Assembly (NCBI RefSeq): GCF_018135625.1
Contig: NZ_CP073078.1
Span: 1,662,001 to 1,726,000, forward strand
DNA: 64,000 bases
Source: Phenylobacterium montanum
Lineage (GTDB): Bacteria; Pseudomonadota; Alphaproteobacteria; Caulobacterales; Caulobacteraceae
Direction: 5' to 3'
The notes beneath the pieces are model-generated. The model was not told the DNA's origin, did not search any database, and was given only the letters and a program-made list of their open reading frames with translations. A program made the translations under genes and the position numbers. Shown in pieces: positions 45,212 to 54,472 of the stretch (its first letter is position 1; every line of letters begins with the position of its first letter).

Positions 45212-45544
45212 GTGGCCGAACCTGAGTCGACGCCGACAGGCCCCGCCGCCGCAGCCCTGCTTTCGGCCGGCGCGGGCGCGCTGTTGCTCGCTCTCCTCGG
45301 CATGTTGGGCGACGCGTGGCCCGCGGCGGCGAAGGCGCTCGACATCTGGCCGCCCAGCGGCCCCCTCTCCGGCGTCAGCCTCGCGGCGGTCGCCGGCTGG
45401 CTGGCGCTCTGGGCGGGCCTGGACAGGGCCTGGCGCCGACGGGACATTGCGCTAGGCCCGGCTGGCCGCATAGCGCTCGCCATGCTGGTGGCGGCCGGGC
45501 TGTTGACCTTTCCGCCGCTATCGGACCTGCTGATCGGAAAATAA
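45212..45544 (+). CDS. Small membrane protein of 110 residues, unknown
   Basis: A 110-residue protein with three hydrophobic helices (about residues 12-34, 53-67 and 85-105). The start is a GTG at 45212 immediately after the stop of the previous gene, with AGGAGA just upstream. I do not recognise a family. The tight placement suggests a partner of the His-rich membrane protein. It contains no Cys or obvious heme ligands. Confidence 0.65.
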   Translation: MAEPESTPTGPAAAALLSAGAGALLLALLGMLGDAWPAAAKALDIWPPSGPLSGVSLAAVAGWLALWAGLDRAWRRRDIALGPAGRIALAMLVAAGLLTFPPLSDLLIGK

Positions 45545-45560
45545 CCGCCGGGGCCGCGCC

Positions 45561-47009
45561 ATGCGCCGTCGAGACCTGCTCGCCATGACCGGAGCCGCCG
45601 CCGCGACGGCGGGCCTGGCCAGTTGCAAGGCGCGTCAGGGACCGGCCGGCCCAGCCGATCACACCATCCACATCGCATCCGGTCTGGTGGAGCTAGCGCC
45701 CGACAAGATCGTCTCGACCACCCTCTACAACGGACAGTTCCCGGGGCCGCTGCTGCGCCTGCAGCAAGGCCGCCCGGTGACGGTCGACATCGTCAACGAC
45801 ACCGACACGCCCGAACAATTGCACTGGCACGGCCAGTTCCTGCCGGTCGACGTGGACGGCTCGGCCGAGGAAGGCACGCCCTTCATCCCCGCGCATGGGT
45901 CCCGGCGCATCCGCTTCACCCCCGGCCCATCCGGCCTGCGCTTCTATCACAGCCATCTGCAGGCCCATGGCGACCTGGCAGCCGGCCAATATTCGGGCCA
46001 GGTCGGTCCGGTCTATGTCGAGCCGAACCGCGAGCCGGGACACTACGACCGCGAAGTGTTCCTGACGCTGAAGGAGTTTCAGCCGACCCTAAGCCGCGGC
46101 GGCGACATGGCCATGGACTTCCTGGCCGGGTCCGTCGATGCGGACCTGAAGGCGCGGGGCGAGGCGTCGATGAACGCGTCCCTGGCGCGGGGAACGCCCC
46201 ATGGATTCGAGGTGGGCTACGGCCTGTTTTCGATCAACGGACGCAAGCTGGGCCATGGCGATCCGATCCGTGTCCGCCAGGGCGAGCGGGTCCTGCTGCA
46301 TGTCGTCAACGGCAGCGCCACCGAGATCCGCAGCCTCGCCCTGCCCGGCCACAGCTTCCAGGTGGTGGCTCTGGACGGCAATCCGGTTCCGCACCCCGCA
46401 GAGGTCCCGGTCCTCTGGCTGGGAACGGCGGAACGGGTCTCGGCGATCGTAGAGATGAACCACCCCGGCGTCTGGATTCTGGGCGACACCGCCGACGACG
46501 ATCGCAAGAATGGCATGGGTATCGTGGTCGAGTACGCGGGCTTCGGCGGCGATCCGGTCTGGACGCCGCCGCCCAAGGCGCCCTGGGACTATGTCCTGTT
46601 CGGCGAGGCGAAGGCGACGGCTGCGCCCGACCAGGTCCTGGACATGGTCATCGCCAAGGACAACGCCGCGCTGGCGGGCTTCAACCGCTGGACCATCAAC
46701 GGGACGGCCTTCGACGACCAGGCGATGGCGGCGATATTCAAACTGAAGCGCGGCGCGCGCTACCGCCTGCGGCTACGCAACGCCAGCGACGACATCCACC
46801 CCGTTCACCTGCACCGGCACAGCTTCGAGCTGGCCCGCATCGGCGGCAAGGCCGGCGGCGGGGTCATGAAGGACGTGGTCATGCTGGGCGGCTACCAGAC
46901 GGCCGAGATCGACTTCGTCGCCGACAATCCCGGGCGCACGCTGTTCCACTGCCACCAGCAGCTGCACATGGACTTCGGCTTCATGGCCCTGTTCGACTAC
47001 GAGGCCTAG
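45561..47009 (+). CDS. Multicopper oxidase, Tat-exported lipoprotein
   Basis: A 482-residue three-domain multicopper oxidase. The N-terminus MRRRDLLAMTG is Tat-like and ends in a lipobox (LASC, C22). All copper-site motifs are present: HWHG (H88, H90), FYHSH (H130, H132), HPVHLHRHSFEL near residue 411 and HCHQQLHMDFGFM near residue 462, giving type 1, 2 and 3 sites with an axial Met. It resembles CueO/McoA-type oxidases that oxidise Cu(I), Fe(II) or phenols. It is the last gene of the hemerythrin operon, which suggests a link to the Cyc2-like cytochrome next door. Confidence 0.9.
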   Translation: MRRRDLLAMTGAAAATAGLASCKARQGPAGPADHTIHIASGLVELAPDKIVSTTLYNGQFPGPLLRLQQGRPVTVDIVNDTDTPEQLHWHGQFLPVDVDGSAEEGTPFIPAHGSRRIRFTPGPSGLRFYHSHLQAHGDLAAGQYSGQVGPVYVEPNREPGHYDREVFLTLKEFQPTLSRGGDMAMDFLAGSVDADLKARGEASMNASLARGTPHGFEVGYGLFSINGRKLGHGDPIRVRQGERVLLHVVNGSATEIRSLALPGHSFQVVALDGNPVPHPAEVPVLWLGTAERVSAIVEMNHPGVWILGDTADDDRKNGMGIVVEYAGFGGDPVWTPPPKAPWDYVLFGEAKATAAPDQVLDMVIAKDNAALAGFNRWTINGTAFDDQAMAAIFKLKRGARYRLRLRNASDDIHPVHLHRHSFELARIGGKAGGGVMKDVVMLGGYQTAEIDFVADNPGRTLFHCHQQLHMDFGFMALFDYEA

Positions 47010-47016
47010 CCTAAGG

Positions 47017-47412
47017 TCACTTCAGGGAGTCCAGATAGGCCACCAGGTCGTCCAGCTGGGCGGGATTCTTGACCCCGCCATAGGTCATCTTGATCCCGGG
47101 CAGCATCTTGTTGGGCGCGGCCAGGTAGTCCTTCAGCTTCTCGTCCGACCAGGCGAAGCCCGCCGCCTTCATCGCCGGAGAGTAGTTGTAGCCGGGGACG
47201 CCGCCGGCGGTGCGGCCCACCACCCCGAACAGGTTCGGGCCCAACAGGACCATGCCGCCGCGCTGGGCCGTGTGGCACATGCTGCATTGCGCCGAGAAGA
47301 CGGTCTTGCCGTGAGAGGCGTCGGCCGCGGCCGCCGGCAGGGCCGCCAGAAGACCAGCCGCCAAGATGAGCGCCGCCTCTCGGCGGCGCCGATGGATCAG
47401 TAGGCGAACCAT
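47017..47412 (-). CDS. Soluble class I cytochrome c
   Basis: A 131-residue exported monoheme cytochrome. After a signal peptide (residues 1-30) come CSMCH (C43, C46, H47) and the axial Met in GIKMTYGG (M109). The GPNLFGVVGR and YSPAMKAAG segments match short mitochondrial-type/cytochrome c2-like proteins. It overlaps the cytochrome-porin gene by 16 bases on the same strand, so they are translationally coupled. It could carry electrons from the outer-membrane cytochrome to the multicopper oxidase or a terminal oxidase. Confidence 0.92.
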   Translation of the reverse strand: MVRLLIHRRRREAALILAAGLLAALPAAAADASHGKTVFSAQCSMCHTAQRGGMVLLGPNLFGVVGRTAGGVPGYNYSPAMKAAGFAWSDEKLKDYLAAPNKMLPGIKMTYGGVKNPAQLDDLVAYLDSLK

Positions 47413-48767
47413 GTGAACACCCTGAAGGTATTGTTGTCGGAGGCGTTGGAGCCGGCGCCGTCCCAGTTCGAGCCGGCCCCGTTGAAGGTGGTGTAGAAGG
47501 TGTATTGCAGGCCCACCCGCATATTGAACCTTTGGCCGAACGGCGAGTGGCCGGCGCCCCAGGGCGTTCCGTCGAGCTGCAGCGTGACACCGGTGCTGTC
47601 CGGCTTGAAGGTGCGGTTGCCGGCGTAGATGAACGGGTTGGACGAGCCGAAGGTGTCGAACACCGAGACGGTGCCGCCGATCTTGTTGCGCCAGTAGTAG
47701 GAGGCGTCGGCGCGGATATCGTTCATCTCGTTGCTGGCGCAGCCGGCCGGCGTGGTCTCGGCGAGGATGCAGCTGGCCTTCAGCGACTGATGCTCGTGCG
47801 TATAGCGGGCGTTGAAGGTGACGACGTCGGTGCTGGCCAGGGTCTTGATGTACGAGGCGTCGACCCCGAGGTCGGTATAGCTATCCGTAGTCCCCGTGGT
47901 CCGGTCCAGGCCCGGGTGGATGTCCGCCTGCATGCCGAAGGCGCCGACCTCGAGCACGCCTTCCTTGACCATCTGCTGGTAGGCGATGCGGCCGTAGGGC
48001 GCGAGCCCCTTGATGTCGCCGGGCGAGGTCGGGTCGGAGCCCAGGCGGAGCAGGGTGGTGGCGCCGGGCGAGCCGTAGGCGCCGCCTTCCACCAGGAACC
48101 TGTCGTCGATCCAGGCATAGGCGGTGGCCCCAAGGCTGGTCTGCGCCAGGGCCCCGTTGATCAGGGGGCTTGCGGCCGGCCCGGGGGCCATGCCTGAGCT
48201 GGTATAGGGATAGCCCCAGGCGGGTGTGGTGTTCCAGGCGTCCTGGACCGTGGGATTGTTGTTCAGGCTCGCGCCCAGGAGCACGTCATGCCCTTTGACT
48301 GAGGTGGTGGTCACCGCCCGGATGTCGAGGTTGTCCCAGGTGAAGGCCCGGCCGATCCCGTCATAGGTGGTTTGGATGAAGGCGCCGAGATGCTGGCCAA
48401 AGCCGCCGGCGAAGAACAGGCTGAACTGATCCAGGCTGGCGTTGTCGTTGGGTCCGTAGTGCGGCGCCGGCGGCGGCTGGTCCTTCTGCGTGCGCACATA
48501 AGAGGCGACGGCCATGGCCGACAGAGGCACATTGAAGTCGCCATTGCGCTGGGTATAGCCGTGCAGCTTGAACTCGCGCCCAAACGGCGTCAGCTGCGGG
48601 CCGAACCCGCCGACGTGGCAGGCCTGGCAAGGCTGGCCGATCTGCGCCGCGAATGCGGGCACGGCCCCGGCCGGGCGGGCCCCGAAGGCGAGCGCGGCGA
48701 GAATTGCGGCCGGCGCCACAAAGAGTTTTAGGCTCGCTCGAAGCGAGGCATGCCGTTCGATACGCAT
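47397..48767 (-). CDS. Cyc2-like fused cytochrome c-outer-membrane porin
   Basis: A 456-residue exported protein. After the signal peptide (cleavage near residue 35) it reads VPAFAAQIGQPCQACH (C47, C50, H51), then QLTPFGREFKLHGYTQRNGD. Cyc2-type fused cytochrome-porins share this ACxxCH...LTPxGRxFKxxGYT layout. The remaining 380 residues look like an outer-membrane beta-barrel: alternating polar/hydrophobic strands, aromatic girdles and an aromatic-ending C-terminus (VFTWFAY). Cyc2 accepts electrons from Fe(II) outside the cell in iron oxidisers. This assignment is by pattern and needs a structure model. A Fnr-type box lies about 64 bases upstream. Confidence 0.8.
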   Translation of the reverse strand: MRIERHASLRASLKLFVAPAAILAALAFGARPAGAVPAFAAQIGQPCQACHVGGFGPQLTPFGREFKLHGYTQRNGDFNVPLSAMAVASYVRTQKDQPPPAPHYGPNDNASLDQFSLFFAGGFGQHLGAFIQTTYDGIGRAFTWDNLDIRAVTTTSVKGHDVLLGASLNNNPTVQDAWNTTPAWGYPYTSSGMAPGPAASPLINGALAQTSLGATAYAWIDDRFLVEGGAYGSPGATTLLRLGSDPTSPGDIKGLAPYGRIAYQQMVKEGVLEVGAFGMQADIHPGLDRTTGTTDSYTDLGVDASYIKTLASTDVVTFNARYTHEHQSLKASCILAETTPAGCASNEMNDIRADASYYWRNKIGGTVSVFDTFGSSNPFIYAGNRTFKPDSTGVTLQLDGTPWGAGHSPFGQRFNMRVGLQYTFYTTFNGAGSNWDGAGSNASDNNTFRVFTWFAY

Positions 48768-48830
48768 GTCTTTTCCCCTACGCTGTATCAGCGTCGAGTC
48801 GGACCATGCGCCGCCGCGGCCGGGTCAACC

Positions 48831-48844
48831 TTGACCTGCGTCAA
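48831..48844. promoter_or_regulatory. Fnr/FixK-type box upstream of the cytochrome-porin operon
   Basis: TTGACCTGCGTCAA is a perfect TTGAC-N4-GTCAA palindrome of the FixK/Fnr type. Its centre lies about 70 bases before the start codon (48767, minus strand). Just beside it the sequence GTCAACCTTGAC adds an overlapping half-site pair. It mirrors the box at 43982. Confidence 0.7.
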
Positions 48845-48972
48845 ACTTTGAAGACGTAGTGGAGGTGTGCGGCTGGACGGTTGTCTTTCGTCCAGCCGAC
48901 GGCCGGGGTCGCCCACGGGGGCGCTCCACACGCGCCTGCCGTCGATAAGCTGGCGACGGGATCGCAAGGAGA

Positions 48973-50469
48973 TCAGGACTCCTGCCAGTCCCCGTTCGAG
49001 GCGCCGCGAACCGAGGCGGCGATGCGCGCCTGCGCCTGGGCCACGGGGCTGCGGACCGGGGCATGGCGGCCCGCCCGCGCCAGTTCCATTCGGCCTGCGC
49101 CGGGGCTCTGCCCGGCCTTGAACCGGCCGACCAGTTCAGCCAGGGCCGCAGCCTCGCCCTTGAGGCTGGCGGCCGCGGCGGTGGCTTCCTCGACCATGGC
49201 GGCGTTCTGCTGGGTCACCTGGTCCATCTGGTTGATGGCGGTGTTGACCTGACTGAGGCCCACAGCCTGCTCCTGGCTCGACTGGGCGATCTCGGCGATC
49301 AGGGTGTCGATCCGGCTGACCTTGACCGCGATGCCGCCGAGCGCCTCGCCGGTGTCGCCGACCAGCTTCACTCCGCGCTGCACCTGGTCCGAGCTGGAGG
49401 CGATCAGGGCCTTGATCTCCTTGGCGGCCTCGGCCGAGCGCTGGGCCAGGGCCCGCACCTCCTGGGCCACGACGGCGAAGCCGCGGCCGGCGTCGCCCGC
49501 CCGCGCCGCTTCGACGCCGGCGTTCAGGGCCAAAAGGTTGGTCTGGAAGGCGATCTCGTCGATCACGCCGATGATCTGGGTGACCTTACCCGAACTTTCC
49601 TCGATCTCGCTCATGGCGGCGATGGCGTCGCCCATCACCTGGCCCGAGCGGGTGGCGTCGGCCTTGGCCTCGGAGGCGGCGGCGGTGGCGGCCTTGGCGC
49701 CGTCGGCGCTGCGCTTGACCGTGGCGGTGATCTCATCGAGGGCCGCGGCGGTCTCCTCCAGGCTGGCGGCCTGCTGCTCGGTGCGGCGCGACAGGTCGTC
49801 CGAGGCCCCCGCGATCTCGTCGGCGCCGGTGCGCAGTCCGTCCGACGCCTGGGATATGCCGATCACCGCCTCGCGCAGGCTTTCGGTGGCGCGGTTGAAG
49901 TCCTCCCGCATCCGCCGGTAGCGCCCGGCGAAATCGGCGTCGATGCGCGCGGTCAGGTCCCCGTCCGCCAGACGCTGGAGCCCCTCGGCCATGGCCGTGA
50001 CCACGGTGTTCATCTGCTCTTCGCTCTCGCGGCCCGCCTCGCGGGCGGCGCGCTCCAGCTCGGCCTGGGTGATGTCGGTGGCGAACTTGACCACCTTGTA
50101 GGGCCGCCCGGCCTTGTCCAGCACGGGGTTGTAGGCGCCCTGGATCCAGACCTCGCGGCCGCCCTTGCCGACCCGCTGGAACTTGTCGACGAAGAACCGG
50201 CCTTCGCCCAGCTGGCGCCAGAAGGCGCGATACTCGGCGCTATCGGCGTATTCCGGACTGACGAACATGCTGTGGCGCCGGCCCTTCACCTCGGACAGGG
50301 CGTAGCCCATGGTCTTCAGGAAGTTCTCGTTGGCGTCGACGATGGTGCCGTCGAGCTCGAACTCGATCACCGCCTGCGAGCGGTTGATCGCCGCGACCAT
50401 GGCTTCGAGTTCGGAGATGCGTTCCACCGAGCGGGCGTCGGGCGCGCGGGCGCCGCCGAAGAGAGACAT
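48973..50469 (-). CDS. Soluble PAS-containing methyl-accepting chemotaxis protein
   Basis: A 498-residue chemoreceptor with no transmembrane segment. A PAS domain (about residues 20-135: FELDGTIVDANENFLKTMGY) is followed by a HAMP-like linker and the signalling domain, with the hairpin tip [21 protein letters not shown] near 305-325. The C-terminus is DWQES, an altered form of the CheR-binding pentapeptide (xWxxF). The PAS domain may bind heme or FAD, as in aerotaxis sensors. It is the third gene of a chemotaxis operon with CheW and a near-paralogue. Its C-terminal half is almost identical to that of the paralogue. Confidence 0.92.
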   Translation of the reverse strand: MSLFGGARAPDARSVERISELEAMVAAINRSQAVIEFELDGTIVDANENFLKTMGYALSEVKGRRHSMFVSPEYADSAEYRAFWRQLGEGRFFVDKFQRVGKGGREVWIQGAYNPVLDKAGRPYKVVKFATDITQAELERAAREAGRESEEQMNTVVTAMAEGLQRLADGDLTARIDADFAGRYRRMREDFNRATESLREAVIGISQASDGLRTGADEIAGASDDLSRRTEQQAASLEETAAALDEITATVKRSADGAKAATAAASEAKADATRSGQVMGDAIAAMSEIEESSGKVTQIIGVIDEIAFQTNLLALNAGVEAARAGDAGRGFAVVAQEVRALAQRSAEAAKEIKALIASSSDQVQRGVKLVGDTGEALGGIAVKVSRIDTLIAEIAQSSQEQAVGLSQVNTAINQMDQVTQQNAAMVEEATAAAASLKGEAAALAELVGRFKAGQSPGAGRMELARAGRHAPVRSPVAQAQARIAASVRGASNGDWQES

Positions 50470-50612
50470 GACGAACTCCCCTGGTTATGGCCTCGGCGAG
50501 ATGTTCGTCGCCGCTGACCCTATGTGCGCGACAAGCTAGACATTTATACCTTAAGAAGTAATGTGGTGACTTGCCACATCAGGTAGTTCTCAGGTCGATG
50601 GGTCCGGTCGCA

Positions 50613-51077
50613 TCAGGCGGCGTGCCGTTGCTCCGCCGGCAGCAGGGCGCCGACCACCAAGCGGCTCAGCATCCGCCCTTCCATCGGCAGGATGGCGTCG
50701 ACGAAGCGATCCGTGGCGGTCGAACCCATGGCCGGCGGCGGCTTGAACAGGCTGGCCTCGACCTGGAAGGTCTCCTGCACCCCGTCGACCAGCAGGCCGA
50801 CGATGCGATCCTCGTGCTGCACCACCACGGTGACATGCCGCGAGGAGGGATCGGTGCGGCCCAGGCCCAGGCGGTTTCTGAGGTCCAGCACCGGGATCAC
50901 CGCGCCGCGCAGGTTGATCACGCCGCTGACATAGTCCGGCGTCTGCGGCATGGGCGTGGCCGGGGTCCAGCCACGAATCTCGCGCACCGTGCGGATGTCG
51001 ATGCAGAATTCCTGCTCGGCGATCTCGAAGGAGATCAATTCGAGGACGGCGTCGGAGGAGGCGGCGGTGTCGTTCAT
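50613..51077 (-). CDS. cheW: Chemotaxis adaptor protein CheW
   Basis: A 154-residue CheW coupling protein. It has VLELISFEIAEQEFCIDIRT, IRGWTPATPMPQTPDYVSGV and INLRGAVIPVLDLRNRLG, then VVQHEDRIVGLLVDGVQETF, the standard SH3-like CheW fold. I start at the ATG at 51077; a longer frame would add 20 residues with little support. It sits between two chemoreceptor genes on the same strand and so couples them to a CheA encoded elsewhere, since no cheA lies in the window. Confidence 0.93.
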   Translation of the reverse strand: MNDTAASSDAVLELISFEIAEQEFCIDIRTVREIRGWTPATPMPQTPDYVSGVINLRGAVIPVLDLRNRLGLGRTDPSSRHVTVVVQHEDRIVGLLVDGVQETFQVEASLFKPPPAMGSTATDRFVDAILPMEGRMLSRLVVGALLPAEQRHAA

Positions 51078-51121
51078 GGGCGCATGTCCAATGGATCTGG
51101 GGCCTGGCTTGCGGACGGGAA

Positions 51122-52621
51122 CTAGAATTCCTGCCAATCGCCGCCGGAGGCGGCGGGCTTGTTACGTATCGAGGCGGCCAGCCTGGCCTGGGCCTGGCCG
51201 ACCGGGTTACGGGCGGGAGCGTGGCGGCCGGCCTGAGCCAGCTCGATGCGCGAGCCGCCGCGGCCGCTGTCGAAGCGGCTGACCAGAGAGGCCAGTTCCA
51301 TGGCCTCCGCCTTCAGACTGGCGGCGGCGGCGGTGGCCTCCTCGACCATGGCGGCGTTCTGCTGGGTCACCTGGTCCATCTGGTTGACCGCGGTGTTGAC
51401 CTGGGAGAGGCCCTGGGCCTGCTCTTGGCTGGACTTGGCGATCTCGGCGATCAGGCTGTCGATCTCGCTGACCTTGGCGACGATGCCGCCCAGCGCCTGG
51501 CCGGTGTCGCCCACCAGCTTCACCCCGCGCTGCACCTGTTCGGAGCTGGAGGCGATCAGGGCCTTGATCTCCTTGGCCGCCTCGGCCGAGCGTTGGGCCA
51601 GGGCCCGCACCTCCTGGGCGACCACCGCGAAGCCGCGGCCGGCGTCGCCCGCCCGCGCTGCTTCGACGCCCGCGTTCAGGGCCAGGAGATTGGTCTGGAA
51701 GGCGATCTCGTCGATCACCCCGATGATCTGGCTGATCTGGCCCGAGCTCTGCTCGATCTCGCCCATGGCCGCGACGGCTTCGTCCATCACCTTGCCCGAG
51801 CGCACCGCATCATCCTTCGCGCCCGACGCGGCGGCGTTGGCCTGCTTGGCGCCCTCGGCGCTGCGCTTGACCGTGGCGGTGACCTGATCGAGGGCCGCGG
51901 CGGTCTGCTCCAGGCTCGAGGCCTGCTGCTCGGTGCGGCGCGACAGGTCGTCCGAGGCCCCGGCGATCTCCTCCGAGCCGTTGCGCAGGCCGTTGGCCGC
52001 CTCGGCTATGGAGCGCATAGTCTGGGCGAGGCTGTCGATCGCCTGGTTGAAATCGCTGCGGATGTCCTGGAAGCGGCCCGGCAGGGAGGCGTCGATGCGC
52101 GCGCCGAGGTCGCCGCCGGCGACACGCTGCAGGGCGTCGCCCAGCACCTGCACCACCAGGGCCTCGGCCTCCTCGCTCTGGCGGCGCTCGCTCTCGGCGC
52201 GGCCCTGGTCGCGTTCGGCGCGGGTGATGTCGGTCAGCACGGCCACGATCTTGTCGGTGCGGCCAGCCTTGCCGGAGACCGGGCAGAAGGCGCCGGCGAA
52301 AGCCACCTCCGAGCCGCCGCGGCCCAGGCGCTGGAACTTGCCGCTCTTGGACTGGCCGTCGGCCAGGGCGCGCCAGAAAGCCTTGTAGTCGGCGCCTTGA
52401 GCTTCATCCGGGCGGACGAAGTTGCTGTCGCGGCGGCCCTTTAGGTCAGAAAGGGCATAGCCGGTGGCGCGCAAAAAGGCGTCGTTGGCGTCGAGGATGG
52501 TCCCGTCCAGGTCGAACTCCACCACGGCCTGGGCGCGCTGGATGGCGGCGCTCATCGCCTCCAACTCGGCCATCCTCGTGGCCTGCTGTTCGCTCGCCCG
52601 GTTGCCGCCGAAAAGACCCAT
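51122..52621 (-). CDS. Soluble PAS-containing methyl-accepting chemotaxis protein with CheR pentapeptide
   Basis: A 499-residue chemoreceptor closely related to the protein at 48973: PAS domain (residues about 25-140, [20 protein letters not shown]), HAMP-like linker and signalling domain (tip [21 protein letters not shown]). No transmembrane helix. It ends GGDWQEF, an intact CheR/CheB-tethering pentapeptide (xWxxF). It is the first gene of the chemoreceptor-CheW-chemoreceptor operon. The two receptors diverge in PAS and linker but share long near-identical stretches in the signalling domain. Confidence 0.93.
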   Translation of the reverse strand: MGLFGGNRASEQQATRMAELEAMSAAIQRAQAVVEFDLDGTILDANDAFLRATGYALSDLKGRRDSNFVRPDEAQGADYKAFWRALADGQSKSGKFQRLGRGGSEVAFAGAFCPVSGKAGRTDKIVAVLTDITRAERDQGRAESERRQSEEAEALVVQVLGDALQRVAGGDLGARIDASLPGRFQDIRSDFNQAIDSLAQTMRSIAEAANGLRNGSEEIAGASDDLSRRTEQQASSLEQTAAALDQVTATVKRSAEGAKQANAAASGAKDDAVRSGKVMDEAVAAMGEIEQSSGQISQIIGVIDEIAFQTNLLALNAGVEAARAGDAGRGFAVVAQEVRALAQRSAEAAKEIKALIASSSEQVQRGVKLVGDTGQALGGIVAKVSEIDSLIAEIAKSSQEQAQGLSQVNTAVNQMDQVTQQNAAMVEEATAAAASLKAEAMELASLVSRFDSGRGGSRIELAQAGRHAPARNPVGQAQARLAASIRNKPAASGGDWQEF

Positions 52622-52757
52622 GCCCGCCGCCCCTGATGTTCGAATCCCGGCGCCGCGCGAAAGAGATTCGCGGCGCCTCTCGATTAGGCCGGCTTATGGT
52701 TAAGAGGGCTTAAAGAGCGGCTGCGAAAGAACACTCGCCCTTGAGGACTAGGGCGCA

Positions 52758-52775
52758 GAAAAGGCACACCTTTTC
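52758..52775. terminator. Possible hairpin downstream of the CinA-like gene
   Basis: GAAAAGG and CCTTTTC form a 7-bp stem with a CACA loop, just after the end of the CinA-like gene (minus strand, stop at 52807). The stem's 3' arm contains a short T-run but no long U-tract follows. It could be a weak terminator or merely a hairpin. Confidence 0.3.
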
Positions 52776-52806
52776 CTTGTGATTCACAGTGGGTCGAACC
52801 ACCGCC

Positions 52807-53598
52807 TCAGGCGCTGTTGGCGACGGCCGCCTTGGGTTCGGGATCGATGATGGCGCCGGTGATCCCGGCCGCAGTCAGGGCCTCCACCAGCTCCTGGATC
52901 GCCGCCTCGATCTCGCCGGCGTCGCGCCCGCGCAGCACCAGGTTCGCGCCGTAGCCCTCTGGGGTAAAGAAGGGATAGCTGCCCAGCGCCATGGCCGGAT
53001 GCGCCCTGGCCACCTGTTCCAAGGGCTCGGCGATCACCCCTTCGCCGAAGCCCTCGACCCGGACCGTGCGCGACAGCACCACCGCCCCGCCCTTCAGCCG
53101 CCAGCCCACGTCCTCCAGCATGCCGCGCATCACCTGGGGCACGCCGGCCATGACGAAGACGTTGCCGATGGTGAAGCCGGGCGGGCCGCCGACCGGGTTC
53201 TTGACCAGCTCGCCGCCCTCCGGCACCCGCGCCATGCGCCGGCGGGCCGGGGTCAGCTCCACGCCCTGCCAGCGCGCCTGCATCATGGCGATGATCTCAG
53301 GGTGCTCGCTCAGCGGGACGCTGAAGGCCGCAGCCACTGCGTCGGCAGTGATGTCGTCATGGGTCGGGCCGATGCCGCCGGTGGTCAGCACATAGTCGTA
53401 GCGGGCGCGCAGGGCGTTCAGCGCGTCCACGATCTCCTCGTGCACGTCCGCCACGACCCGCGCCTCGGCCAGGTCCACCCCGTGGGTTCCGAGGAACTTG
53501 GCGATGGCGTTCAGGTTGGTGTCCTGGGTGCGGCCGGAGAGGATCTCGTCGCCTATGATCAGGACGGCGGCCGTCACCCGCTCGGTGGTCGCATTCAC
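52807..53598 (-). CDS. CinA N-terminal-like molybdopterin-binding domain protein
   Basis: A 263-residue protein of the MoCF_biosynth/CinA N-terminal type: [20 protein letters not shown], then [19 protein letters not shown] and [21 protein letters not shown]. The C-terminal nicotinamide-nucleotide amidase domain of full CinA is missing, as is common in alphaproteobacteria where the two parts are separate genes. It may have ADP-ribose pyrophosphatase activity. It is divergent from sfsA (59 bases apart). Confidence 0.87.
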   Translation of the reverse strand: MNATTERVTAAVLIIGDEILSGRTQDTNLNAIAKFLGTHGVDLAEARVVADVHEEIVDALNALRARYDYVLTTGGIGPTHDDITADAVAAAFSVPLSEHPEIIAMMQARWQGVELTPARRRMARVPEGGELVKNPVGGPPGFTIGNVFVMAGVPQVMRGMLEDVGWRLKGGAVVLSRTVRVEGFGEGVIAEPLEQVARAHPAMALGSYPFFTPEGYGANLVLRGRDAGEIEAAIQELVEALTAAGITGAIIDPEPKAAVANSA

Positions 53599-53657
53599 GG
53601 CTCAGCTCTCCTATGGTCCGGCCCAGGTTCCTTTTCGCTATCCGAGTTAGGCTTCCG

Positions 53658-54395
53658 ATGCAGTTCCCGCAACCGCTGGAGCACGGCGTGCTGCTGCAGC
53701 GCTACAAGCGCTTCTTCGCCGACGTGCGCATGGACGATGGGCGCCAGATCACCGCCCACTGCCCCAACCCCGGCGCCATGCTGGGGCTGAACATGCCGGG
53801 CCTGGGCTGCTGGCTCTCGCGCTCCGACGATCCCAAGCGCAAGCTGGCCCATACCCTGGAACTGGTGGAGGTCGAAGGCGGCCTCGTCGGCATCAACACC
53901 CTGCACCCCAACCGCCTGGTCGCCGAGGCCCTGACCGAGGATCGAATCCCCGAGGTCTCGGGCTATGCCGTGCATCGGCGGGAGGTCCGCTATGGCGAGA
54001 ACAGCCGGGTGGATTTCCTGCTGGAAGACGAGGGCCGCCGCTGCTGGCTGGAGATCAAGAACTGCCACCTGATGCGCCAGGCGGGCGTGGCGGAGTTCCC
54101 CGACTGCGTGGCGGCGCGCTCGCTGAAGCATCTGCGTGAGCTTGCGGCGATGGTTCAGGCCGGCGATCGCGCCGTGGCCCTGTTCGTCGTACAACGCACA
54201 GACTGCGACCGCTTCAGCGCCTGCCGCGACCTGGACCCGGCCTTTGCGCGCGGACTCGACGAGGCGGCCGAGGCGGGCGTCGAGGTGCTGGTCTATGCCT
54301 GCGAGATGGACGTGCAGGCGGTCAGGATCGCACGGCGGATTCCTTGGCTCGGTAGCGCTGGCGAAGGGGGGCGCGCCGTCGTCGGGCTGACGTAG
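53658..54395 (+). CDS. sfsA: SfsA DNA/RNA nuclease
   Basis: A 245-residue SfsA protein. It starts [20 protein letters not shown] and has [17 protein letters not shown], then the nuclease-like core SRVDFLLED and [11 protein letters not shown], where Asp, Glu and Lys fit a PD-(D/E)xK site. Conserved [19 protein letters not shown] follows. An in-frame ATG 15 codons upstream (53613) falls in the divergent promoter region with cinA-like, so I prefer 53658. Reported roles include DNA/RNA cleavage and sugar-regulated expression, neither of which the sequence proves here. Confidence 0.92.
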   Translation: MQFPQPLEHGVLLQRYKRFFADVRMDDGRQITAHCPNPGAMLGLNMPGLGCWLSRSDDPKRKLAHTLELVEVEGGLVGINTLHPNRLVAEALTEDRIPEVSGYAVHRREVRYGENSRVDFLLEDEGRRCWLEIKNCHLMRQAGVAEFPDCVAARSLKHLRELAAMVQAGDRAVALFVVQRTDCDRFSACRDLDPAFARGLDEAAEAGVEVLVYACEMDVQAVRIARRIPWLGSAGEGGRAVVGLT

Positions 54396-54472
54396 TCGCC
54401 GACGCTAGGATTCACGCATGCGGCGGTACTAGACCCATTGCAGTCGCCAGGTACATCCAGGATTTTAGGTGC

